Below are positions 1-8,163 of a DNA stretch of 64,000 nt, in pieces. This DNA is from Rhodoflexus caldus. Its GTDB lineage: Bacteria; Bacteroidota; Bacteroidia; Cytophagales; Thermoflexibacteraceae. The position numbers and the translations under genes are program-made. Each line of letters starts with the position of its first letter. The first letter of the stretch is position 1. The notes under the pieces are model-generated. The model was not told the origin of the DNA. It saw nothing but the letters and a program-made list of their open reading frames with translations, and did no database searches. Location: assembly GCF_021206925.1 (NCBI RefSeq), contig NZ_JAJPRF010000003.1:372001-436000 (forward strand). The letters are read 5' to 3'.

Positions 1-1201
1 ATTCTTTGGCAAGGGTGCGGAAGCCCAACGTGTAGCCGTGGTCGGTAATGTCCGCCCCGATGATGGGGTCAAAACCGTTGGGATAAATGGAAGGAATGTT
101 GCGTTCGCTGTCGGCAAAGCGCGTCCATGCGTAGGCTTCGCCCTTGCGCAGGTTCGTTCCGCCGAAGGCATACAAGTAGCTTTTCGCGCTGACGGGCAGG
201 CGTGCGTTCAGGTAAAGGGACGCATTGCGCACGCGCGGGTCGCCGTATTCGCGGCGTGCCAAGTCGTCGGGGTCGGTGTTGGCGCGGTTCGTATGGTCGC
301 GGAAATTAAAATCGCCTGTCAGGTTCACAAAACCTTTCTGCCCGACGGTAAAGCCGTAGTTGGCGTTGATATTATAGTTTAATCCGTCAAAATTTTTGTC
401 ATCAAACCGATATTTTGCCTGATACATCCCCGCGTTGGCATTAACGGTGAGTTCGTTGGTGGACTGTTTCAGTACGATATTGATAACCCCTGCAATGGCA
501 TCCGAGCCGTATTGCGCCGCTGCACCGTCGCGCAGAATTTCAATGCGTTCAATAGCAGCGGCAGGGATGGCGTTTAAATCCGTGCCTGTGTTGCCGCGCC
601 CGCGTGTGCCGTAGATGTTCACCAAAGAGGACTGATGTCGGCGCTTGCCGTTGATGAGCACCAGCGTTTGGTCGGGTCCGAGTCCGCGCAGCGAGGCAGG
701 GTCAACGTGGTCGGTGCCGTCCGAACCTGTTTGGCGGTTAGAGTTGAACGAAGGGGCTACAAATTGCAGCAGTTGGTTGATGTCCAGTTGTCCGGTTTTG
801 GCGGTAATGGCGCTGATGTCAATCACATCCACGGGGGCGGGGGTTTCCGTAACGGTGCGGTTCAGGCTGCGCGTACCTACAATTTCCAATTCGGCGAGCT
901 TGGTTACGTCTTCTTCCATCGTAACATCCAGTGTTGCACCTTCCTGCCCGACACTTACTTCGCGAATTTGCACGGCATAGCCTACAAAACTAAACCGCAC
1001 GCGATAGTTGCCCGGTTTGAGCGTCAGGCTGTAAACGCCTTCCGAATTGGTAACGGTGTTTTTGTTGGCATCCAACACACTGACGTAAACACCCGGCAGC
1101 GGCTCATTGCCCGTTCCGACGACTTTCCCTTTGAGTTCCTGCGCATAGGCTTGCATCAAACAGCCTATTACGCAACCGACGATGAGTAAAAGTTTGCGCA
1201 T
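1..1201 (-). CDS. TonB-dependent receptor with carboxypeptidase-like N-terminal domain (partial, 3' end beyond window)
   Basis: This is the first 400 codons of an outer-membrane TonB-dependent receptor read leftwards off the window edge. The start is the ATG at 1199-1201. Residues 1-20 are a signal peptide ending QAYA. Residues about 23-95 form a carboxypeptidase-regulatory-like sandwich (KGKVVGTGNEPLPGVYV, ending near FVGYAVQIREV), typical of Bacteroidota receptors. Residues about 118-245 are the plug, with clear landmarks LRGLGPDQTLVLINGKRRH, AAIERIEILRDGAAAQYGS and AIAGVINIVLK. The beginning of the beta-barrel follows. By family it should import a ligand bound at the cell surface, powered by TonB-ExbBD. 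The substrate cannot be told, and no SusD-like partner is visible on this side. The long plus-strand reading frames across it are shadows. Confidence 0.95.
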   Translation of the reverse strand, partial: MRKLLLIVGCVIGCLMQAYAQELKGKVVGTGNEPLPGVYVSVLDANKNTVTNSEGVYSLTLKPGNYRVRFSFVGYAVQIREVSVGQEGATLDVTMEEDVTKLAELEIVGTRSLNRTVTETPAPVDVIDISAITAKTGQLDINQLLQFVAPSFNSNRQTGSDGTDHVDPASLRGLGPDQTLVLINGKRRHQSSLVNIYGTRGRGNTGTDLNAIPAAAIERIEILRDGAAAQYGSDAIAGVINIVLKQSTNELTVNANAGMYQAKYRFDDKNFDGLNYNINANYGFTVGQKGFVNLTGDFNFRDHTNRANTDPDDLARREYGDPRVRNASLYLNARLPVSAKSYLYAFGGTNLRKGEAYAWTRFADSERNIPSIYPNGFDPIIGADITDHGYTLGFRTLAKE

Positions 1202-1226
1202 AAAAGTTGGGGGTTGAGATGTGTAC

Positions 1227-1257
1227 AAAAAAAGCCGATTGAAAAACTCAATCGGCA
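1227..1257 (-). terminator. Rho-independent terminator of the RDD gene
   Basis: Read on the minus strand, a 9-10 bp stem (GCCGATTGA paired with TCAATCGGC, loop of about five bases) is followed by a run of seven T. It lies just after the RDD gene and before the receptor gene on the same strand, so the two are probably transcribed separately. Confidence 0.8.
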
Positions 1258-1316
1258 GCTAATCTACGCAAATTATCAGGATGTCAAAATATGCAGACAA
1301 CTTGCATCAATTTTTT

Positions 1317-1700
1317 TTACTCTTGCACGACTACGGTTTTTGCCCACTTGTCGCCAAAGCGGCGGCGGTCACCTGAAAATACCATGAGTGCATCTATGAT
1401 GTTAAAAAACGGAATCAACAGAGAAACATAGCGAATGATGCTTGTTCCCCAGTCGCCGGTAATCATTTCGCCCGTATCTTCTTTTACGACCTTAATTTTC
1501 ATGGCTTTTTTGCCGATGCTTTGCCCGCCAAGTTGCGGGATGGCATCCTTGGTGAGTTGATAACCAAGCCCCAGCAGGTTTACTACTGTGCCTAAGCTTG
1601 AATTGATAGCACTTGCCGCCAGTACGGCAACAGTAACAACAAGTCCATCAATCAGGGCTGCCAGAAAGCGCTGCCCGGGAGTAGCTAATTGGAATTCCAT
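1317..1700 (-). CDS. RDD family membrane protein
   Basis: A 127-residue integral membrane protein of the RDD family. The N-terminal motif with Arg11 and Asp18 (RFLAALIDGL) begins the first membrane helix. A second signature, GGQSIGKKAMKIKVV, follows in the middle, and the last hydrophobic stretch (YVSLLIPFFNIIDALMVF) precedes a DKWAKTVVV tail, as is usual for the family. RDD proteins are small inner-membrane proteins; some have been linked to ion/proton exchange, but most have no known job. It stands alone, divergent from the ceramidase-like gene and upstream of the TonB receptor on the same strand, with its own terminator. Family assignment is confident; the function is not known. Confidence 0.85.
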   Translation of the reverse strand: MEFQLATPGQRFLAALIDGLVVTVAVLAASAINSSLGTVVNLLGLGYQLTKDAIPQLGGQSIGKKAMKIKVVKEDTGEMITGDWGTSIIRYVSLLIPFFNIIDALMVFSGDRRRFGDKWAKTVVVQE

Positions 1701-2018
1701 AATTTGTTTGATATGTGGTGGAATTTGAAGTTGAAGAAAAACGCAATGAAAAACAAATTATCGTCGGTGAAATTTCAAGCGGCAAATGTTGTTCAATAAC
1801 GGACAAGCGATGTGCTGATTGTGGACAATAAAAGGCAAGCAGGAAAATGTGTCCTGAAAATAAAATACTGCAAATCAGTTGGTTGTGAGTATCGGCATTG
1901 TGCTTGCCAATTATTGGCCTGAGACGTTAATAAATCGCTTCATCGTCAAGTTAGTTTATAAAAGCAGGGCTTTGCTCTGCTTTTGTATTTTTGTGGCTGT
2001 ACAATCTTTTGACTCATT
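1701..2018. other. Divergent intergenic region with one hairpin
   Basis: About 318 bases between the RDD gene (minus) and the ceramidase-like gene (plus). I see no convincing gene in it; a 60-codon frame at 1879-2061 has no family resemblance and overlaps the next gene. It holds a perfect 8-bp inverted repeat (AAAAGCAG / CTGCTTTT) at 1960-1984 followed by GTATTTTTG, which looks like a weak terminator. The TATTTTTG at 1986-1993 also matches the Bacteroidota -7 consensus, but no TTTG sits 19 bases upstream. Confidence 0.5.
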
Positions 2019-3383
2019 TTGTTACGCCGATTTTTCCGTGGCATTTTATATGTCGTTATAGCTGTCTTATTGTTAGCAGTGGGTTTATTTGCCCCTATTG
2101 ATAACCGCCATTATGCCGAGCAAGATTTTTATCAGGCCGATTTGCAGGCAATAGATGAGGCAGACTGGTCAGTCGCACGGTCGGCAGGTGGTATCCGCGT
2201 AGGCTGGGCAAGAGCAGCCATCGTTCCGACAAGTCCTACACCAATGGCAGGTTATGGCATCAGCCGTGGCGATTTTCAAGCCGTACACGATTCTGTTTAT
2301 GTGAATGCAGTGGTGCTGCAAAACGGTTCGGAGCAGTACGCCATCGTCAGTGTCGATTTGTTGGTGTTCCCTCCTGCGGTTGCTGACTATCTGCACGAAA
2401 ATGTACAGCAGCAGACGGGCATAGCCTTTGAAAAATTATTTCTAACGGCTACTCACACGCACAGCAGTATAGGCGGTTGGGCAGATAGACTGGCCGGTAG
2501 GTTGATGGCAGGGGGCTATCGTCGGGAAATCGTAGAAATGATTGCCCGAAAAATCATGGATGCATTAAAGCAGGCGCAAAGTACCGCACGACCTTTGGCG
2601 GGTATCGGATTTGGCAAAACCGATGCGCCCGAACTGATGAGTAATCGCCTGTCCAAAAAGCAGCGGGCAACCATAGACGGATATTTGCGCTGCATCCGCT
2701 GGGTGCGCAACGACGGCAGCAATGCCCTTTTAGCAGCTTATCAGGCACATGCCATTTGCGTACATCCGCGCCTGCACGACCTCAGCCGTGATTATCCGGG
2801 GTATTTTACCGATTCATTGGAGCAAAGCGGTAAATCAGATTTTGCCCTGTTCGGTTCGGGCATGGTTGCCAGCCACGTTCCGAACTACAACTGGGGCTTA
2901 GACAGCTACGACCTTGCCCGCGATTTAGGTAAAAAACTTGCTGCACGTTCAATTTCGCTGTTAGATAGCGTGGCAACAGATACTTTGCAAACAATAGCGG
3001 CGTGGCAAATTCCCATTTCAGTAGGTGAGCCTCAACTGCGAATTACAGACGCGATTATTGTGCGCCCTGCTGTTTTTAAATGGCTTTTTGGTGAGCAGCG
3101 ATTGTATTTGTCTGTGCTGCGGCTGGGAAAGATATTATTGATTGGCGTTCCATGCGATATTTCGGGGGAGTTTGCCACCGAGTTGATGGAAAAGGCTGCG
3201 GCTAAAAATCTGGATTTGGTAGTAATGAGTTTCAATGGGGGATATATTGGCTACATCACCCCCGATGAATACTACGAACAGTACGCCCCCGAAGTGAGGG
3301 AGATGAATTGGGTAGGGCCTCACAAAGGAAGTCTTTTTAAAGAACTTATCAGTCGCATCATTGAAAAGCAGCGTAAAGGTTAG
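2019..3383 (+). CDS. Neutral/alkaline ceramidase-like hydrolase (N-terminal ceramidase domain)
   Basis: A 454-residue protein matching the N-terminal domain of neutral/alkaline (non-lysosomal) ceramidases, zinc amidases that split ceramide into sphingosine and fatty acid. Landmarks are VGWARAAIVPTSPTPMAGYG near the start, the zinc-binding ATHTHSS near residue 145, and QAHAICVHP near 245. A hydrophobic segment (residues about 7-24) serves as signal anchor. The C-terminal domain of full-length ceramidases is absent; bacterial single-domain members of this size are common. The start is a TTG at 2019, because an in-frame TGA lies at 2010-2012 and the first in-frame ATG is only at residue 76, beyond the membrane segment. 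Bacteroidota make sphingolipids, so a lipid substrate is plausible, but it is inferred. The gene ends in a 4-base tail-to-tail overlap with the next gene. Confidence 0.8.
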   Translation: MLRRFFRGILYVVIAVLLLAVGLFAPIDNRHYAEQDFYQADLQAIDEADWSVARSAGGIRVGWARAAIVPTSPTPMAGYGISRGDFQAVHDSVYVNAVVLQNGSEQYAIVSVDLLVFPPAVADYLHENVQQQTGIAFEKLFLTATHTHSSIGGWADRLAGRLMAGGYRREIVEMIARKIMDALKQAQSTARPLAGIGFGKTDAPELMSNRLSKKQRATIDGYLRCIRWVRNDGSNALLAAYQAHAICVHPRLHDLSRDYPGYFTDSLEQSGKSDFALFGSGMVASHVPNYNWGLDSYDLARDLGKKLAARSISLLDSVATDTLQTIAAWQIPISVGEPQLRITDAIIVRPAVFKWLFGEQRLYLSVLRLGKILLIGVPCDISGEFATELMEKAAAKNLDLVVMSFNGGYIGYITPDEYYEQYAPEVREMNWVGPHKGSLFKELISRIIEKQRKG

Positions 3384-4906
3384 CCCAAACTTTCTGTTAT
3401 CAACTCCTTAACCTCCTTATCCGCACAACCCAAGCCGATGAGCACCACTTCGCGGTTTTGGTGCAAATATTTTTGATGATATCCCTTCGCTTTGATTTGT
3501 GCCAGCGCTTCCGCCGCGCTGCCGTTCACCTTGAACTCAATCACAAAGAACGCATCGGGTGTATATACCACTACGTCAATCCTGCCTTTGGCGGTTTGCA
3601 CTTCGGTCTGCGTGTAAGTTTGCATCAGCGAAAACGCCATGAAGAAAATGGCATGGTAGAACGCCTCGTAGCGTTCCATGAATTGTTCGTAGGGAATGTT
3701 GGCCAGCAGTGTGTTGAGCGCATCCTGAAACTGTTCGTAGTTCCGCTGTTGTAGGTGTTGCAACATGTTGAAAATCAACGGGCTGATTTGCTTTTTACCG
3801 CTAAAATCGCTCAACATGAATTGCAACAGTGCGTGCCGTACTTCCCGATTGGGGTAAGAAAGCGTGTAAATGTCCTCTATCTTGTTTTGAATCGTCAGGT
3901 AGCCCGTTTGGAACAGCAAAGCCATTTCATCCACGTTTTCCACCTGAAAATTGCCTAATTGGATTTCGGAAAGTTGTACTTCTTCCAAGTTATAGGTAAA
4001 CTTTTCGCGCAGCTTTTTGACCAAAAACGTGGGCGTACCCGTGGCAAACCAGAAGTTACCGAACTGCTGTTGCGACATGAGGTTCAAAACCGAAAACGGA
4101 TTATACACGGTTTCCTTGCCGCCCCAGAGGTAGCCGTTGTACCACGTGCGGATTTTTTCCAGCATCTCATGGCGACTTACGCCTTCGTTTTGTGCCAAAA
4201 GGTCAATTTCACGGTCAAAATATTGTTCCAGTTCAGCCTGTGTGTAGCCCAGCAACGTGGCATATTGCGGGTGAATGGTAATATCGTGCAGATTGTTCAA
4301 ATCCGAAAAGATAGACACCTTGCTGAACCTCGAAACGCCCGTGAGGAAGAAAAAGCGAATGTACGGGTCTAAACCTTTGACGGGTGAATACAGGTTTTTA
4401 AGCAGTTCGCGATGTGCAACGGCGCGGTCGGTATCTTCCAAAAAGTCGATAATCGGCTTGTCGTATTCGTCAATCAGAATGGCAACCTGTCCGTATTTTT
4501 GATAGACTTGTCTGATAAGTTCGCGCAGGTAGTCGCCCGCATCGATGCCGCTGACCGATACTCCATAGTCGGCGGCAATTTTATGCAGTTCGGCAATGAT
4601 TTTGGTTTTCAGGTCGGTAGCCTGATAGGTCAGTTGGCTGAAATCTAAATGAATCACGGGGCTTTTGCGCTGCCAGTCTATCTTATCTTCAATCCAAAGC
4701 CCTTTGAACAGTTGTTGATTGCCCAGAAATATCTCTTTCATCGTGCTGAGCAGCAACGACTTACCAAAGCGGCGCGGACGGGAAAGGAAATAGTACTTAC
4801 CTTGGTCTATCAAACGGAAAATATGCGGGGTTTTATCAATATAGACATAGCCGCCCCTGCGCAACTCGCCAAAATCCTGAATGCCGATGGGGTATTTCTG
4901 AATCAT
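3380..4906 (-). CDS. AAA-ATPase-like / PD-(D/E)XK nuclease-family protein
   Basis: A 508-residue protein of the abundant Bacteroidota family that joins an AAA-ATPase-like region to a C-terminal PD-(D/E)XK domain. It opens with the typical IGIQDFGELRRGGYVYIDKT. A P-loop-like SRPRRFGKSLLLST lies at residues 42-55, with Lys49-Ser50, and a Walker B-like VAILIDEYDKPI follows near 140-152. At the C-terminus Asp444 and Glu457-x-Lys459 (IDVVVYTPDAFFVIEFK) form the nuclease-fold signature. The family occurs in many copies in single genomes and its role is not established; nuclease activity is inferred from the fold only. The gene appears intact, with no transposase or restriction genes beside it. It converges on the ceramidase-like gene and diverges from the carboxypeptidase gene. 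Confidence 0.85.
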   Translation of the reverse strand: MIQKYPIGIQDFGELRRGGYVYIDKTPHIFRLIDQGKYYFLSRPRRFGKSLLLSTMKEIFLGNQQLFKGLWIEDKIDWQRKSPVIHLDFSQLTYQATDLKTKIIAELHKIAADYGVSVSGIDAGDYLRELIRQVYQKYGQVAILIDEYDKPIIDFLEDTDRAVAHRELLKNLYSPVKGLDPYIRFFFLTGVSRFSKVSIFSDLNNLHDITIHPQYATLLGYTQAELEQYFDREIDLLAQNEGVSRHEMLEKIRTWYNGYLWGGKETVYNPFSVLNLMSQQQFGNFWFATGTPTFLVKKLREKFTYNLEEVQLSEIQLGNFQVENVDEMALLFQTGYLTIQNKIEDIYTLSYPNREVRHALLQFMLSDFSGKKQISPLIFNMLQHLQQRNYEQFQDALNTLLANIPYEQFMERYEAFYHAIFFMAFSLMQTYTQTEVQTAKGRIDVVVYTPDAFFVIEFKVNGSAAEALAQIKAKGYHQKYLHQNREVVLIGLGCADKEVKELITESLG

Positions 4907-5013
4907 AGCTTAAAAATACGGTTTTCGCCTCATTTCAGCTGAAAAATTGCGATTTGTGTGGCAAGCGGCTAAATTGAGGTTTTAAATTTATTCACCTTTT
5001 GTTGTCAGTACAT

Positions 5014-7611
5014 ATGAAGCAATTTTTCTATGGCATTTTGTTCACGCTGGTGGCCGGCATTGGACATGTGCAGGCACAGGAACTATCCTATTATCTGCCT
5101 GATTCGGTTAAATACAATTCGGCAATACCAACGCCGGAGTCGGTAATGGGGCATAAGTTTGGTGAGTGGCATATGACTCACGATAAACTGGTTTATTACT
5201 TCCGCGCATTGGCGGCAGCCTCCGACCGCATCAAAGTAGAAGAGTTTGGACGCACGTATGAAGGTCGTCCGCAGTTATTGGTTATTATTTCATCTGCCAA
5301 AAATCAGGGCAACATGGAGAGTCTCCGCCAGCAGCATCTGCAACTTACTGACCCTGCAAAATCGGCTGCTCTGAATCTGGAAAGTATGCCTGTGGTGGTT
5401 TGGATGGCGGCAACTATTCACGGCAACGAACAGAGCGGCGTAGGGGCAATGGTGCTAATGGCCTACCACTTGGCAGCAGCACAAAACGCCCGAGTGGAGG
5501 AAATGCTCGATAAAACCATCATTGTGATGGAGCCTTGCCAAAATCCTGACGGCATGAACCGCTTTTCCACTTGGGTGAATATGCACAAAAGCATTGGCAC
5601 TACCGTATCGGATGCTGCTGCACGGGAATTTAACGAAAATTGGCCCGGTGCCAGAACGAACCATTACTGGTTTGACCTTAACCGCGACTGGCTGCCTGCA
5701 CAACACGTAGAAAGCCGTAACCGTTTGGTGAAATATCACGAGTGGAAGCCTAACGTAGTAGCCGACCAGCACGAAATGGGAACTAATGCCACTTACTTCT
5801 TCATGCCCGGTGAGTCGGCAAGAACCAACCCTATTACACCGCCTGTCAATCAGGAACTGACAGTGAAATTCAGTCGCTACCATGCGGCGTTTATGAACCG
5901 CATTCAATCGCTTTACTACACCCGTGAAGGTTTTGACGATTTCTATTACGGCAAAGGCTCAACTTACCCCGACGGCAATGGAGCAGTGGGTATTTTGTTT
6001 GAGCAGGCAAGTTCCCGAGGACATGCACAAGAGAGTGAAAACGGTATTGTAACCTATCCGTTTACTATTCGCAACCAGTTGGCGACTTGTCTTTCTACTT
6101 GGCAGGCATCTTATGACTTGCGGTTAGATTTGCTGAAAATGCAGCGCGACTTCTATCAGTCGGCTATCCGCGATGCGAACGCTTCAGCCGTTAAAGGCTA
6201 TGTGTTTGGCGATGCTTACGACAAAGGTCGCAACTATCATTTTGTGGAATTACTGCGCCGTCATCAGATAGAAGTTTATGAACTGAAAAACAGTGTGCAA
6301 GCCGGCGGTATCACGTTCCCGCCTGCCACGAGCTATGTAGTACCAACCGCACAGCCTCAATACCGTTTGGTGCGTGCCATTTTTGAAAAAACATTGGGTA
6401 ACTACTACAAAGATAGTCTGTTCTACGATGTTACTACTTGGACAATGCCGCTTGCGTTTGGGTTGCCCTATGCCGAACTGCAAACGCCTGTAACTGCTTT
6501 GCTGGGCAATAAAATTGAGGGAATGCCCCAAATGCCCAAAGGTGAAATGGTTGGCGGCGTGAGCAGCTACGCCTACATTTTTGAATACGATGAATACTAT
6601 GCGCCAAAGGCATTGTATGATATTTTGAACAGGAACATAACGGCGCGAGTGGCTGCACAACCGTTTGAAATAATGCTGGCCAACGGGACTAAGCGCAAAT
6701 TCAACACGGGGGCGGTGATGGTGATGGCAGGTGCTAATCCTCAAATGACACACGACCTGCTGAAAAACATTGCCGAGCAAACAGGTGTAACGGTTTTTGC
6801 CGTCAATACGGGTTTGGCAGACGCAGGCCCTGATTTGGGTGGCCGCTACTTCCAAAAAGTGCGCAAACCTTCCATTTTGTTGTTTGCCGGCCAAGGAACA
6901 AGCAGCTACGATGTAGGCGAAATCTGGCATTTATTTGATAACCGATTCCGTATGCCTGTTTCTGTGGTAGACCTCCGCGATGCTTCACGTGCCAACCTCG
7001 ACCGCTACAATACCATCATTATGGCTAACGGCAGCTATTCGGAAATAGGTCAGGCGTTGCAAGCGCGTCTCAAAAGCTGGGTGCAAAACGGCGGCACGCT
7101 CATTGCCATAGAAGATGCGGTTTCATGGGCAGTACGCAACGGCCTCACCGATGCTGCTTTTAAAACCGAAAAGAAAGATTCCGCACAAGTGAACGTGCCT
7201 TATGCAGGTTTGGAAAGTCTGGCCGGTGCACAACAAATCGGCGGCAGCATTTTTGAAACCCGCTTAGACTTGACCCATCCGTTGGCCTACGGCTACCGCA
7301 ATGCTTCTGTCAGCATATTCAAAAACAACAAACTGTTTTTGAAACGCGGCAACAATTCGGCAGTAAGCCCGCTCAACTACACGGCGAACCCGCTCCAAAG
7401 CGGTTATATCTCTAAGCAAAACTACGAGCAGATTAAAAACAGCGGTGCTGTTCATGTAAGTGCACAAGGCAGAGGCAGGGTTATCAGCATGACGGAAAGC
7501 CCTAATTTCCGTGCTTTCTGGTACGGCGGCACCAAGTTGTTCATGAACAGTGTGTTCTTCGGCAACCTGATTCGCACCTCATTTAGTACCTTTGGTGAAG
7601 AAGAAGACTAA
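5014..7611 (+). CDS. Secreted M14-family zinc carboxypeptidase
   Basis: An 865-residue exported metallopeptidase of the M14 (carboxypeptidase A-like) family. The ATG at 5014 is chosen over the upstream TTG at 4999 because it starts a clean signal peptide (MKQFFYGILFTLVAGIGHVQA, cleaved before QELSYY). Zinc ligands are the HGNEQ pair near residues 136-139 and the His in ADQHEMG near 252; the catalytic Glu is likely in GILFEQASS near 331. Landmarks between them are EPCQNPDGMNRFS and DLNRDW. The remaining 450 residues form C-terminal domains, including a glutamine-amidotransferase-like region (LLFAGQGTSSYDVGEIWHLFD onward) often seen in this Bacteroidota subgroup. It should trim peptides in the periplasm or outside the cell. 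No T9SS sorting tail is seen. Confidence 0.88.
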   Translation: MKQFFYGILFTLVAGIGHVQAQELSYYLPDSVKYNSAIPTPESVMGHKFGEWHMTHDKLVYYFRALAAASDRIKVEEFGRTYEGRPQLLVIISSAKNQGNMESLRQQHLQLTDPAKSAALNLESMPVVVWMAATIHGNEQSGVGAMVLMAYHLAAAQNARVEEMLDKTIIVMEPCQNPDGMNRFSTWVNMHKSIGTTVSDAAAREFNENWPGARTNHYWFDLNRDWLPAQHVESRNRLVKYHEWKPNVVADQHEMGTNATYFFMPGESARTNPITPPVNQELTVKFSRYHAAFMNRIQSLYYTREGFDDFYYGKGSTYPDGNGAVGILFEQASSRGHAQESENGIVTYPFTIRNQLATCLSTWQASYDLRLDLLKMQRDFYQSAIRDANASAVKGYVFGDAYDKGRNYHFVELLRRHQIEVYELKNSVQAGGITFPPATSYVVPTAQPQYRLVRAIFEKTLGNYYKDSLFYDVTTWTMPLAFGLPYAELQTPVTALLGNKIEGMPQMPKGEMVGGVSSYAYIFEYDEYYAPKALYDILNRNITARVAAQPFEIMLANGTKRKFNTGAVMVMAGANPQMTHDLLKNIAEQTGVTVFAVNTGLADAGPDLGGRYFQKVRKPSILLFAGQGTSSYDVGEIWHLFDNRFRMPVSVVDLRDASRANLDRYNTIIMANGSYSEIGQALQARLKSWVQNGGTLIAIEDAVSWAVRNGLTDAAFKTEKKDSAQVNVPYAGLESLAGAQQIGGSIFETRLDLTHPLAYGYRNASVSIFKNNKLFLKRGNNSAVSPLNYTANPLQSGYISKQNYEQIKNSGAVHVSAQGRGRVISMTESPNFRAFWYGGTKLFMNSVFFGNLIRTSFSTFGEEED

Positions 7612-7638
7612 TTTTGCGGCAATCACTTTATTTATTCC

Positions 7639-8079
7639 ATGAAAACAGCAGAAATCCATACCAAATACGGTGTGATGAAGGTGGAATTCTTTGAAAAGGA
7701 TGCCCCCGGAACGGTAGCTAACTTTGTAAAACTGGCAAAATCAGGTTTTTACGACGGGCTTACCTTTCACCGCGTTATCCCCGGCTTTGTTACGCAAGGC
7801 GGATGCCCTAACGGCATTGGCAACGGCGGCCCCGGCTACAAAATCCCTTGCGAACTGGACGGAGACAATCAGTACCACGATACAGGCGTGCTTTCTATGG
7901 CACATGCAGGCCGTAATACAGGCGGTTCCCAGTTCTTTATTTGCCACAATCGCGAAAACACGAAGCACTTAGACCGCAACCATACCGTTTTTGGCAAAGT
8001 GGTGGAAGGTCTGGATATCATCCCTAAAATCAAGCAGGGTGATAAAATGGACAAAATCGTGATTCACGAAGAAGCATAG
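7639..8079 (+). CDS. Cyclophilin-type peptidyl-prolyl cis-trans isomerase
   Basis: A 146-residue single-domain cyclophilin that catalyses cis-trans isomerisation at proline. Conserved blocks are [20 protein letters not shown], the catalytic Arg in [22 protein letters not shown] and [16 protein letters not shown]. No signal peptide is present, so it is cytoplasmic. It lies 27 bases after the carboxypeptidase gene on the same strand and ahead of a strong terminator, so the two may share a transcript. A TAATTTTG element overlaps the carboxypeptidase stop codon and could give it a promoter of its own, but I see no matching -33 element. Confidence 0.95.
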   Translation: MKTAEIHTKYGVMKVEFFEKDAPGTVANFVKLAKSGFYDGLTFHRVIPGFVTQGGCPNGIGNGGPGYKIPCELDGDNQYHDTGVLSMAHAGRNTGGSQFFICHNRENTKHLDRNHTVFGKVVEGLDIIPKIKQGDKMDKIVIHEEA

Positions 8080-8083
8080 TACC

Positions 8084-8128
8084 ACAACACCCGAGGGGTT
8101 TCTAAAACCCTTCGGGTGTTGTATTTTC
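8084..8128 (+). terminator. Rho-independent terminator after the cyclophilin gene
   Basis: A long stem (ACAACACCCGAGGGGTTT pairing with ACCCTTCGGGTGTTGT around a short A-rich loop) starts five bases after the stop codon and ends in TATTTTC. Confidence 0.85.
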
Positions 8129-8163
8129 AATCATTTCCAACCCGGTATTAACCGACTGTAAAT

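Noticed and set aside
635-1189. 184-codon plus-strand frame
   Set aside because: It is the antisense shadow of the TonB receptor gene, whose plug and signal peptide are unmistakable on the minus strand.
1879-2061. 60-codon frame upstream of the ceramidase-like gene
   Set aside because: No family resemblance, contains a terminator-like hairpin, and overlaps the real gene in another frame.
6250-6930. 226-codon minus-strand frame
   Set aside because: Shadow of the M14 carboxypeptidase gene.
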